A stretch of 9,198 nucleotides of DNA. It comes from Sulfurimonas sp. Lineage in GTDB: Bacteria; Campylobacterota; Campylobacteria; Campylobacterales; Sulfurimonadaceae. The notes beneath the pieces were generated by a model. The model saw nothing but the letters and a program-made list of their open reading frames with translations, did no database searches and was not told the origin of the DNA. The position numbers and the translations under genes are program-made. How positions within the stretch are numbered: the first letter of the stretch is position 1; each line of letters opens with the position of its first letter. Shown in pieces: positions 1-6,872 of the stretch. Location: contig JALSKR010000135.1 in assembly GCA_026988735.1 (NCBI GenBank), positions 1-9,198 of the forward strand, written 5' to 3'.

Positions 1-442
1 TGTCTTTAATCAAGATGTCACCACTTGGTGTCTCTATATGAAAATATATATTTCTTTTGTACTGAATCATAGTCGCTCTGAGGTTTGTTATGATATTTTT
101 CGTGTATAAACCTTTGTCATTGATAAGGAGTGATGTTTTGAAGCTTTTAAATCCCTCTCTTTTGAGAACTTTTCCTTTTTCAAATATCTCTTTCTTCAGT
201 TCTTCATCTTTGGTGACTTCAAGATTATACACAGCCAAATTTGCCTCAAGCATAATTTCAGAGCTTTGGCGCTGCTGATGTTCACGATATATTTGAGTGA
301 TTACTGAGTATTTTGTAAAAATGTGGTTAATGTACTGTTCTTTGTTGAGTTTGTAAAACTCCCAAAAGATTGCACTCAGACTTGTCAAAGAGACAACAAG
401 TGCAAAAAGTACCGTGAATAAAACAGCATGACGTTTTATCAT
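1..442 (-). CDS. Sensor histidine kinase, N-terminal part (runs off the window)
   Basis: The reading frame is open from an ATG at 442-440 to the window edge, giving 147 codons. It begins MIKRHAVLFTVLF, with one hydrophobic segment at about residues 7-27. A hydrophilic, probably periplasmic region follows, with a helical, charged stretch at about residues 30-95. No HAMP, H-box or ATPase motif is visible because those lie beyond base 1. The kinase call therefore rests on context: the start codon overlaps the stop of an OmpR-type response regulator in an ATGA arrangement, which is typical of a cognate kinase. The pair resembles the ArsRS (HP0166/HP0165) family of Campylobacterota, known for acid response in Helicobacter pylori, but the signal sensed here cannot be read from the sequence. 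It is likely co-transcribed with feoAB. Confidence 0.8.
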   Translation of the reverse strand, partial: MIKRHAVLFTVLFALVVSLTSLSAIFWEFYKLNKEQYINHIFTKYSVITQIYREHQQRQSSEIMLEANLAVYNLEVTKDEELKKEIFEKGKVLKREGFKSFKTSLLINDKGLYTKNIITNLRATMIQYKRNIYFHIETPSGDILIKD

Positions 443-1101
443 TTGAGAAGTTTGTATCCTACGCCGCGGACAGATTCTATAAGGGATTTGTCTCCAAGTT
501 TGTTTCGAATACGTCCGACCATAACATCTATACTTTTGTTAGATGAGTCTTCATTAATTGCATTGACATTATGAATAAGGTCTTCACGAGACACAACCAG
601 TCCCTGTTTGCTTATCATATAAGACAATATTCCAAATTCTGCATTTGTCAGTTCAATCTTGCGACCTTTATAGGTAATGGTCATTGTCTCTTTATCACAT
701 TTGAAGTCACTCTTGGATTCAGCTTTTTCTTCACTTTTTGCTTCATAACGACGCAGTACCGAGTGAATTCTTGCCTCAAGTTCTCTTGGGTCATACGGTT
801 TTGGCAGATAATCATCTGCACCGAGTTCAAGTGCTTTTATCTTGTCAGTCACATCACTTCGTGCGCTTGAAATGATTATAGGAATATCCTGACGTTCACG
901 AATCGCTTCACATACCTCAAGTCCGTCCATACCCGGTAGTGTCAAGTCCAGTATAACCAGGTCAAAAGGCTCTAACTTTAATATACTTACTGCTTTAAAG
1001 GGGTCGTCTTCTGTGACAACCTCAAACTCAAATTGTTCAAGATACTCTGTAAGTATCTCCGCCAGTTCCAAGTCATCTTCAATCATTAATATTTTTTGCA
1101 T
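439..1101 (-). CDS. OmpR/PhoB-family response regulator (ArsR-like)
   Basis: This is a 220-residue DNA-binding response regulator, normal length for the OmpR family. The receiver domain is about residues 1-118. It has the acidic pair D9/D10, the phosphoacceptor D52 (in ILDLTLPG), S79 in the Thr/Ser switch position, Y98 and the conserved K101 followed by Pro. A linker rich in Glu, Lys and Ser (about 119-132) leads to a winged-helix DNA-binding domain (about 133-220). That domain contains the LTNAEFGIL segment, a recognition helix around NKSIDVMVGRIRNKLG and the C-terminal RGVGYKL hairpin. All phosphorylation residues are intact. It starts 34 bp after feoB and overlaps the kinase start by 4 bases, so it is probably in the feo transcript. 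It most resembles HP0166-type regulators; its targets are unknown. The ribosome-binding site is weak. Confidence 0.93.
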   Translation of the reverse strand: MQKILMIEDDLELAEILTEYLEQFEFEVVTEDDPFKAVSILKLEPFDLVILDLTLPGMDGLEVCEAIRERQDIPIIISSARSDVTDKIKALELGADDYLPKPYDPRELEARIHSVLRRYEAKSEEKAESKSDFKCDKETMTITYKGRKIELTNAEFGILSYMISKQGLVVSREDLIHNVNAINEDSSNKSIDVMVGRIRNKLGDKSLIESVRGVGYKLLK

Positions 1102-1131
1102 AGTTTTATTGTAACCAATCTAATCTAATAA

Positions 1132-1146
1132 TGGGTTAATAACCCA
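1132..1146. repeat. Perfect inverted repeat over the feoB stop codon
   Basis: TGGGTTA-A-TAACCCA is a perfect 7-bp inverted repeat with a 1-bp centre. As RNA it would fold as a 6-bp stem with a 3-nt loop. The feoB stop codon (1136-1138) lies inside it. No uridine run follows on the minus strand, so it is not a standard rho-independent terminator. It could slow transcription or protect the feoAB part of a longer mRNA from decay, or be chance. Confidence 0.35.
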
Positions 1147-3277
1147 GTAGGAGTGTTATATGATATGCCAAAAAGGCAAGAACATATGCCGTAATACTCG
1201 TAAATGCCAACAGGTAAAAGAAATACTTAATCCCTCCTGCTTCACGTGTAAACACGACAGAAGCTGCAAAACACGGCAAATAAACCATAATAATCACTAT
1301 AAATGCTACTGCAGAGGCAAAAGAGATATTTTTGATGATGGCATCTTTTAGCGAATAGGTTGTTTCATCGACATTCTCACCAAGTGCATACAATACACCG
1401 AGTGTTGAAACAATGACCTCTTTTGCCGCCAAACCGGTTTCAAGTGCCACCGCCATTTTCCAATCCAGTCCAAGCGGACGAAAAAGTGGCTCTGAAAATG
1501 CACCGATTCGTCCCAAATAGCTCTGTTCTAAATTTTTACTTGCAAATTCGTTTGTCAGTTTTACTTTTTCATCTGCTGTTTGTGCCTGTTCTATTTTTAC
1601 ATCATACTTTTTTTCCAGTTCCGCGTTATGCGGATAGTTGCTTAAAAACCAGATAAGTATGGTTGCTCCGGCAATAAAAGTTCCCGCTTTCTTCAAATAC
1701 ATCAGTGTTTTTGAAACTACCGTATGCCAGACAAGTTTAAAAGATGGTAAACGATACTTTGGCATCTCCATAACAAAGGGTTCATCTACGCCTTTAAATG
1801 CTGTCATTTTTAAAACTTTTGCAGCAATAAGCCCAAGGATGGCCCCTGTGATGTAAATTGCAAACAATACATTTCCCGCAATTGCTTCACTGAAAAAAGC
1901 ACCGGCAAAAAGCACATATACAGGGAGTCTTGCCCCACAGGACATAAAACTGATGATAAAAAGTGTAAGCAGTCTGTCTCTGTCATTCTTGAGAATTCTT
2001 GCACTCATATAGGCCGGAATAGAGCATCCGAAACCGGTTACCAAAGGAATAAAACTCTGCCCGTGCAACCCAAATTTATGAAAAAATCCATCGAGCAAAA
2101 AAGCTACCCGTGACATGTAACCGGTACTCTCAAGCAGTGCTATACCTATAAACAGGATAATAATATTTGGCGTAAAAAGTACAACGGCTCCTACACCTGC
2201 AATAAGCCCGTCAACCACCAAAGAGCGTATATCTTCATTGGCAATTGTTGCACCGATTGCATCTCCAAACCAACCAAAAAACCCGTCAATCCACTCCATA
2301 GGTACTGCACCTAAAACAAAAGTCAGCTGAAAGAGTCCCCACATTAAAAACAAAAATATAGGAATACCGTAAAGAGGATGAATTAAAACAGAGTCTATCT
2401 TTTCTGTCAGTGTTTTTTTCTCCTGTTCTTGTTTCTTAACTTTTACAACTTCAGCCACAATACCTCTGTTAAAGGCAGCATACTCCTCAGCAAATGCCTC
2501 TTTTATGTCATCTGTATCATGATGCAGTTCTATATGTTTGGATGCTTCTATCAAAAGAGGCTGCAGTTCTATCCAAATCGGATCATCATGCAGTTTTTCA
2601 TAGGTTTTTCTGTTTTCTTTTAAAAGATTGATAGCGATGTTTCTAGAACTGTTTTTTGCTTCATATTTGTGTTTTTTCAGATAAGCAACTATCTTTTGAA
2701 TCTCTTCCTCAACCGGCTCGCTAAATACAAGCTTTGGTTCGACTTTAGGCTTCTCATGTACCTCAATAACACTGTTAATAAGTGCTTCAATCCCTGTTTT
2801 TTGTGCTGCTGAAACTTTCACACAGGAGACATTGAGCAGTTCGGACATATACTCTGCATTTATCTCTATGCCCTCTTTATCCGCCTCATCACTCATGTTC
2901 AGGGCAATGACCATCTTTTTGCTCATCGTAAAAAGTTCTGCTGTGAGTTGGAGATTTTTTTCCAGATTTGTAGAATCTACTACATTAATAATAATGTCAT
3001 AGTCTTCCGCACAGAGATAATCTCTTGTCACCCGCTCTTCAATCGTGTAATCTGTAAATGCATAGGTTCCAGGCAAATCAACAACAGTAAAATGGTAATG
3101 TTTATAGTCAAACAACACCTCTGTTTTATCAACCGTGACACCGGAAAAGTTTCCTACATGTAAATGGGCATTGGAGACAGAGTTGATCAACATACTTTTG
3201 CCCACATTGGGCTGTCCTACAAGTGCTACTTTAATGTGGTTGGCAATAATGGGACATACTTTTGTTTCTTCATTCAT
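1136..3277 (-). CDS. feoB: Ferrous iron transporter B (GTPase-permease)
   Basis: FeoB moves Fe2+ across the inner membrane. The 713-residue length is normal for the family. The N-terminal G domain shows G1 GQPNVGKS (21-28), G2 Thr48 in SGVTVDK, G3 DLPG (67-70), G4 NMSD (127-130) and G5 SAA (156-158). A helical GDI-type region covers about 170-290. The membrane part (about 300-713) has two Gate-like regions, including the conserved cysteine segments GFGCSIPAYMSAR and MSCGARLPVY. The ATG at 3277-3275 overlaps the feoA stop as ATGA, and a GAGG lies upstream at about 10 nt. No feoC follows, as is usual in Campylobacterota. The next genes are a response regulator and kinase, an uncommon companion for feoAB. 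Iron control through Fur is likely, given the Fur-like box at 4347. Confidence 0.97.
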   Translation of the reverse strand: MNEETKVCPIIANHIKVALVGQPNVGKSMLINSVSNAHLHVGNFSGVTVDKTEVLFDYKHYHFTVVDLPGTYAFTDYTIEERVTRDYLCAEDYDIIINVVDSTNLEKNLQLTAELFTMSKKMVIALNMSDEADKEGIEINAEYMSELLNVSCVKVSAAQKTGIEALINSVIEVHEKPKVEPKLVFSEPVEEEIQKIVAYLKKHKYEAKNSSRNIAINLLKENRKTYEKLHDDPIWIELQPLLIEASKHIELHHDTDDIKEAFAEEYAAFNRGIVAEVVKVKKQEQEKKTLTEKIDSVLIHPLYGIPIFLFLMWGLFQLTFVLGAVPMEWIDGFFGWFGDAIGATIANEDIRSLVVDGLIAGVGAVVLFTPNIIILFIGIALLESTGYMSRVAFLLDGFFHKFGLHGQSFIPLVTGFGCSIPAYMSARILKNDRDRLLTLFIISFMSCGARLPVYVLFAGAFFSEAIAGNVLFAIYITGAILGLIAAKVLKMTAFKGVDEPFVMEMPKYRLPSFKLVWHTVVSKTLMYLKKAGTFIAGATILIWFLSNYPHNAELEKKYDVKIEQAQTADEKVKLTNEFASKNLEQSYLGRIGAFSEPLFRPLGLDWKMAVALETGLAAKEVIVSTLGVLYALGENVDETTYSLKDAIIKNISFASAVAFIVIIMVYLPCFAASVVFTREAGGIKYFFYLLAFTSITAYVLAFLAYHITLLLGY

Positions 3278-3501
3278 ATTTCTTCAACCTCGATCAGTTC
3301 TGCCTCTTCAGCACGCAGTGCAATTCTCATTTTCCCGACTTTCACTTCTATGGTTTTTTTTCTTGGAGCATGCTCCAATACCTGCAACTGTGCATCTTTC
3401 ATAATACCGAAAGAGATAAGTCTCTGTTTCAAGTCATAATTTGTCGCCAACTTTAAAACCTTTACTTTTTCGCCTTTTTCGCAGTCTATTAATTTTTTCA
3501 T
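3274..3501 (-). CDS. feoA: FeoA, SH3-like partner of the ferrous iron transporter
   Basis: This is a 75-residue cytoplasmic protein of the FeoA family, a small SH3-like beta barrel that assists FeoB. It starts MKKLIDCEKGEKVKV and carries the family pattern of a short N-terminal strand region, then DLKQRLISFGIMKDAQLQVLEHAP, then strands ending in a run of Glu. The frame stays open upstream to an ATG at 3564, but that would add 21 residues overlapping the porin relic and unlike any FeoA. The ATG at 3501 gives the normal family length. No strong Shine-Dalgarno precedes it (AAAGTGA is the best match). It lies 19 bp after the porin relic and overlaps feoB by 4 bases, indicating translational coupling. 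Confidence 0.95.
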   Translation of the reverse strand: MKKLIDCEKGEKVKVLKLATNYDLKQRLISFGIMKDAQLQVLEHAPRKKTIEVKVGKMRIALRAEEAELIEVEEI

Positions 3502-3520
3502 TATATTCACTTTATCTTTT

Positions 3521-4276
3521 TTAAAAATTATAATTAACCATAAACTGTATACGATTCCAGTCATGGTCTGTATTTACAATGTTTTCTTTATCTTTTTGCA
3601 TACTGTATACACAGGCAAACAATAGTTCATTGTGTATATTATACTCTAAACTTACATCTTGTTCTATTATATGTGCTTTCTCACCCAAACTGTTTGCATT
3701 TCCTTTAAAATCACCGTCTGCATATGATAAAACATACGCTTCAAGAGTATTGCTTATCATACGAATATCATCACTGTCAGCCAAAGGTGTATCTAAAATC
3801 TGTCGTCCTGCTCTTATGTTAAACGATTTATATTTATAGTTTACATATGCTTCGGCAAGCTGTGTGTAACTACCGTCATCCGAAGAGAGTTCACTGTTAT
3901 GCCGAGTTCCCTCACCTGTTGCAAAATCCAGATCATGCGATATGTAAACAGCCGCACCCGCATTAAAGCCTTGCAGTTCTGCCAACTCGTATTTTAATTT
4001 TCCGCCAAGTGCAGTCGCATAATTATTGTTTACATTTTGTTCTTTTTGCTCATACCCCGCATACATCATTCTAATCTGCCCAGAGACTCTGGCATCTTCA
4101 AACATGTGTTCAATATTATTTGTTGCAGAAACTTTTTTCACCTGCATCAAGGCTTCTTTGTCTATGTTTTTTCTTACAGAGTGAAGACGTTTTTCCTGTG
4201 CAGTTTTTTAATCTGCAGCGATGAGTCCTACATGTAAAGAGAGCAATAATATGCTTGCTTTAATTATATTATTCAT
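3521..4276 (-). pseudogene. Opr/OprD-like outer-membrane porin, decayed (in-frame stop and shortened barrel)
   Basis: From an ATG at 4276 the frame encodes a clear signal peptide (MNNIIKASILLLSLHVGLIAA, then Asp). TAA follows at codon 23 (4210-4208). The same frame then continues open for 228 codons to TAA at 3523-3521. The downstream part reads like Campylobacterota Opr porins: a FEDARVSGQIRMMYAGY first strand, KLKYELAEL, AYVNYKYKSFNIRAGRQ, and a closing strand ending IQFMVNYNF with the terminal Phe typical of barrel proteins. Total coding capacity is about 250 residues, against about 400 expected from family memory. The N-terminal and C-terminal barrel parts seem joined near codon 190, around GDFKGNANSLGEK. 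The rest of the frame is clean, so the decay looks recent. Translation could restart at TTG 4150 or ATG 4147, but without a signal peptide the product would not reach the outer membrane. A sequencing error at the stop is possible. Confidence 0.75.
3527..3532 (-). promoter_or_regulatory. Possible internal -10 element ahead of feoA
   Basis: A perfect TATAAT on the minus strand lies 25 nt upstream of the feoA ATG, inside the last codons (Asn-Tyr-Asn) of the porin relic. A transcript from here would have a leader of about 18-20 nt. No extended TG and no clear -35 are visible, and the region is very AT-rich, so this may be coincidence. If real, it would keep feoAB expressed independently of the decayed porin. 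Confidence 0.25.
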
Positions 4277-4308
4277 AATTTTTCATAATTTTATTCCAGC
4301 AAGCAAAT

Positions 4309-4321
4309 GATAATCTATATC
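4309..4321. promoter_or_regulatory. Imperfect second copy of the Fur-like operator
   Basis: GATAATCTATATC matches the GATAA-N3-TTATC architecture of the site at 4347 at 9 of 10 fixed positions. On the minus strand it overlaps TATAGA (4319-4314), a candidate -10 for the porin-feo operon about 38 nt upstream of the porin ATG. A repressor bound here would block that promoter. Confidence 0.35.
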
Positions 4322-4346
4322 AACTTATAAACAACTTAATAATATT

Positions 4347-4365
4347 GATAATATTTATCATTATT
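4347..4365. promoter_or_regulatory. Fur-like iron box between the porin-feo operon and pssA
   Basis: The 19-bp stretch GATAATATTTATCATTATT matches the classical Fur consensus GATAATGATAATCATTATC at 15 of 19 positions. It also contains the perfect inverted repeat TGATAA-TAT-TTATCA (4346-4360). It sits upstream of a porin-feoAB operon, where Fur repression by Fe2+ is expected. It is about 30 bp upstream of the pssA -10 element, so control of pssA is less likely. AT-rich background lowers certainty. Confidence 0.6.
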
Positions 4366-4390
4366 ATTTATATCATGTTTAATATGCTTT

Positions 4391-4399
4391 TGCTATAAT
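4391..4399 (+). promoter_or_regulatory. Extended -10 promoter of pssA
   Basis: TGCTATAAT is a perfect TATAAT (4394-4399) preceded by TG-N. It is preceded by a T-rich tract, the usual form of sigma-70 promoters in Campylobacterota, which often lack a clear -35. Transcription would begin near 4405, giving a leader of about 30 nt to the ATG at 4437. Confidence 0.6.
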
Positions 4400-4436
4400 T
4401 TTAACTTTACTATCAAATATGAAGGCAATTATCGCA

Positions 4437-4994
4437 ATGAAATTCCTATGGACACCCTCTTCGCACTTTAATTTAGCAAATATGTTTACATTTGTCAACA
4501 TAACAGCCGGTCTGCTTGCAACCTATTTTATTACACAAAACAATTTTACTTTGGCTATTGTTTTGGCATGGATAGGAGGTGCTTTTGATATATTTGATGG
4601 CAAAATTGCCAGAAAATATAAACTCTCTAATGAATTTGGCGTACAACTTGACAGTTTTGCAGATTTTTTAAGTTTTGTACTTGTTCCTGTATTTTTAATT
4701 TTTCAGGCTTCTTATGCACCCTCTTTAGATGGTTTTTGGCTTATAATAGCTGCGATTGTCAGCATATATTATGTTATTTCAGGTCTTCGCCGTCTCATTC
4801 ATTTTAACCTTCATGCTGATGCGGGGGAAGTGGACAAATATTTTACGGGTGTACCTACACCGCTTGGAGCGATTTTGCTTTGGCTTGTTTATCTGCTTAA
4901 TGCCTATGGAATTTTACCAGTATATGGTGTTTTTATATCTATGTTGCTCATAGGCTGGAGTTTAAACTCTACCATTAAGGTAAAACATCCGTAA
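4437..4994 (+). CDS. pssA: CDP-diacylglycerol-serine O-phosphatidyltransferase (PssA-like CDP-alcohol phosphatidyltransferase)
   Basis: This inner-membrane enzyme probably joins serine to CDP-diacylglycerol to make phosphatidylserine, the precursor of phosphatidylethanolamine. It has 185 residues and several hydrophobic helices. The complete CDP-alcohol phosphatidyltransferase motif is present: D51xxD54G55xxA58R59, then G68xxxD72xxxD76. The later RRLIHFN and YFTGVPTPLGA segments are PssA-type rather than PgsA-type. An in-frame ATG at 4419 would add six residues, but it has no ribosome-binding site and lies only about 14 nt from the predicted transcript start. The ATG at 4437 has GAAGG at 4421-4425, with slightly long spacing (11 nt), so I chose it. 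The protein is short for the family. The gene stands alone, is divergent from the porin-feo operon, and its stop touches the stop of the convergent GGDEF-EAL gene. Confidence 0.88.
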   Translation: MKFLWTPSSHFNLANMFTFVNITAGLLATYFITQNNFTLAIVLAWIGGAFDIFDGKIARKYKLSNEFGVQLDSFADFLSFVLVPVFLIFQASYAPSLDGFWLIIAAIVSIYYVISGLRRLIHFNLHADAGEVDKYFTGVPTPLGAILLWLVYLLNAYGILPVYGVFISMLLIGWSLNSTIKVKHP

Positions 4995-6872
4995 CTATCC
5001 TATCTTCTCTTGCGGTTTTCCTAGATGAAAGCCCTGTCCAAATTTTATTTTGAGTTCTTTTAGCTTCATTAAAACCGCTTCATTATGCACAAACTCTGCT
5101 ATGACTTCCATTCCTAGACCATCTGCTAAACTCATTATTGATTGCACGACTACTAATGATGTTTTTGAACTGTCTATTTCTTTAATCAAAGAGCCATCTA
5201 TCTTGATAATATCAATAGGGAAATTTTCAAAAATAGAAAAATTCGAATATCCTGTCCCAAAATCATCCAATGCAATTGTAACACCATAAGATTTGATATC
5301 GTGTAATCTTTTGATAAGTATCTCATCTACTACTGCTTCATACTCCAACAGCTCAATTGTCAAGTACTTGCTTAAATCCTTATGACTTTGCAACTCTTTT
5401 AAAAGCATAGTATATATTGCATTATCAATTATATCAGAAAGGTTAAGGTTCATACTGATATTTACTTTTTGTCTCGCTATCATAGCAAACACAATCTCAA
5501 GAACATTTTTTGTAAGATCTCTATAGATATTTGTTCGCTCAATGACCTCTAAAAAAGCATTTGGATAGACAACTCTTCCCTCTGTATCTCTTAAGCGTAC
5601 AAGTGCTTCATACTTTACAATGGTATTGTTTTTTAAATCTACAATTGGTTGAAAATGACAGAAAACGCAACCCTCATCCAAAGCAAATTTAACCTCTCCT
5701 ATTCGTAAGGAATTGTTCTGCTCTTGTTTTTTCTGAGATTGACAACTGACAACAAGATTGCGTCCTTTATGTTTTGCCTCATAAAGATTTTCATCAGCCT
5801 GTTTGATAGCTTCTTGAATATTTTTATATTTATGTATATCTGTAACAAGACCAATAGAAACAGTTACTTTTATCATAATACCATCATAAAACAGTTGTGA
5901 CTCTTCAACAGCTTTTCGAATCCGCTCAACTACTGCTTCACTCTGGTGTGTATATTTTTTGCCCTTATAGATAAAGAGCATAAACTCCTCTCCTCCAAAT
6001 CGAACAAATACATCTTTGTTTCGTATGTTGTTTTGCACAATTGTTGCAAAACTTTGTAGCACCATATCTCCTGCTTTATGTCCATAATTGTCATTTACTT
6101 TTTTAAAATAATCCAAATCAAACATTGCCAAATCATAATGATTAAAATTGATTTTTTCTAAAAAATTTCGAAGATAGACACGATTATAGGCTTGTGTAAG
6201 TGGGTCTGTGATGGCTTCTTTCTTTGTTCTTAACTGTAAGATAATCTGATATGTGATAACACTAAACAAAAATATAATCGCAATAAATACATAAAAAAAG
6301 ACACTCTTTAATGGTGCTACAACCCTACTAAAATCTTTGAGTATAGAAGTAGCAAAATCCATTGCCACTATACCTTGCACTTCTCCATTAGTAATATAAG
6401 GTTGCAACAATGTTATCCATAAACCATCTAAATTATCTTGAAAAACTATGTTTGTTTGTTTTGTTGTATAGACTTTATCCCACTCTTTTGTATTGACATT
6501 AAATTTTGAATCAAAAAAGCCTTTGTCTGATTTACTTCCATCAAGCAAATATCTATAGTTTCCATTGTTATCTTTATATAACATATAGACATATTTAAAA
6601 GAGGGAGTAACAAGCATTTGCATCTTTTCTTCTAACTCTTTTCGCAGTGATGCATTCTCTTGTAAAATCCTATGCAGGTCATTCTCTTTTATGCAGTTCT
6701 TTGGCAAAATTGACAATACATTGTCTGAAAAGTAAGAGGTGTTTTTTAAAATAACACTTTTGATATTCTCTTTTACTTTTATTTCCAAGTCTTCTATATT
6801 AAAATACAAATAGACGGTAAAAGCCACAAGAGCCGATAGAAATATAAAATAGATTAGATTAAAAAATTTCAT
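4995..6872 (-). CDS. Membrane GGDEF-EAL protein with periplasmic sensor region (c-di-GMP synthase/phosphodiesterase)
   Basis: This 625-residue protein has a transmembrane helix at about 6-24, a periplasmic region at about 25-189, and a second helix at about 190-212. The periplasmic region has a helical start and then a Cache-like part (KYVYMLYKD, GLWITLLQPYI, GEVQGIVAMDF). The GGDEF domain (about 215-378) has FDLDYFKKVND, the active-site GGEEF (293-297) and the inhibitory-site pattern RNKD (284-287) five residues before it. The EAL domain (about 390-622) keeps E422-A-L, the LNLS segment (N477), E507, D536-D537 in DDFGTG, K557 in KID, E593 and Q613. Both activities therefore look possible. One deviation is AEFVH (592-596), where AEGVE is usual. 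The ATG overlaps the stop of the YfiR-like gene as ATGA, suggesting that protein acts on the periplasmic part. Which activity dominates cannot be told. Confidence 0.93.
   Translation of the reverse strand: MKFFNLIYFIFLSALVAFTVYLYFNIEDLEIKVKENIKSVILKNTSYFSDNVLSILPKNCIKENDLHRILQENASLRKELEEKMQMLVTPSFKYVYMLYKDNNGNYRYLLDGSKSDKGFFDSKFNVNTKEWDKVYTTKQTNIVFQDNLDGLWITLLQPYITNGEVQGIVAMDFATSILKDFSRVVAPLKSVFFYVFIAIIFLFSVITYQIILQLRTKKEAITDPLTQAYNRVYLRNFLEKINFNHYDLAMFDLDYFKKVNDNYGHKAGDMVLQSFATIVQNNIRNKDVFVRFGGEEFMLFIYKGKKYTHQSEAVVERIRKAVEESQLFYDGIMIKVTVSIGLVTDIHKYKNIQEAIKQADENLYEAKHKGRNLVVSCQSQKKQEQNNSLRIGEVKFALDEGCVFCHFQPIVDLKNNTIVKYEALVRLRDTEGRVVYPNAFLEVIERTNIYRDLTKNVLEIVFAMIARQKVNISMNLNLSDIIDNAIYTMLLKELQSHKDLSKYLTIELLEYEAVVDEILIKRLHDIKSYGVTIALDDFGTGYSNFSIFENFPIDIIKIDGSLIKEIDSSKTSLVVVQSIMSLADGLGMEVIAEFVHNEAVLMKLKELKIKFGQGFHLGKPQEKIG

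Noticed and set aside
571..870. Plus-strand open frame of 99 codons inside the response regulator gene
   Set aside because: It is antisense to a complete regulator with all receiver motifs. Its product is Phe- and Cys-rich with no domain sense, so it is a mirror of the coding strand.
3135..3439. Overlapping plus-strand frames opposite feoA and the feoB start
   Set aside because: They are antisense to well-identified feoA and feoB and have no ribosome-binding site or recognisable product.
3502..3564. N-terminal extension of FeoA to an ATG at 3564
   Set aside because: The extra 21 residues overlap the porin relic's C-terminal codons and have no counterpart in FeoA proteins; the ATG at 3501 gives the normal length.
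4284..4286. ATG ten bases upstream of the porin ATG
   Set aside because: It is in another frame and hits TAA after five codons, so it cannot start the porin.
4419..4436. Upstream ATG start for pssA at 4419
   Set aside because: No Shine-Dalgarno, and only about 14 nt from the predicted transcript start. It remains possible as a short-leader start, but 4437 fits better.
4958..4969. GAGTTTAAACTC palindrome near the end of pssA as a terminator
   Set aside because: It has no loop, is AT-rich in the centre, lies inside coding sequence and has no T-tract after it.
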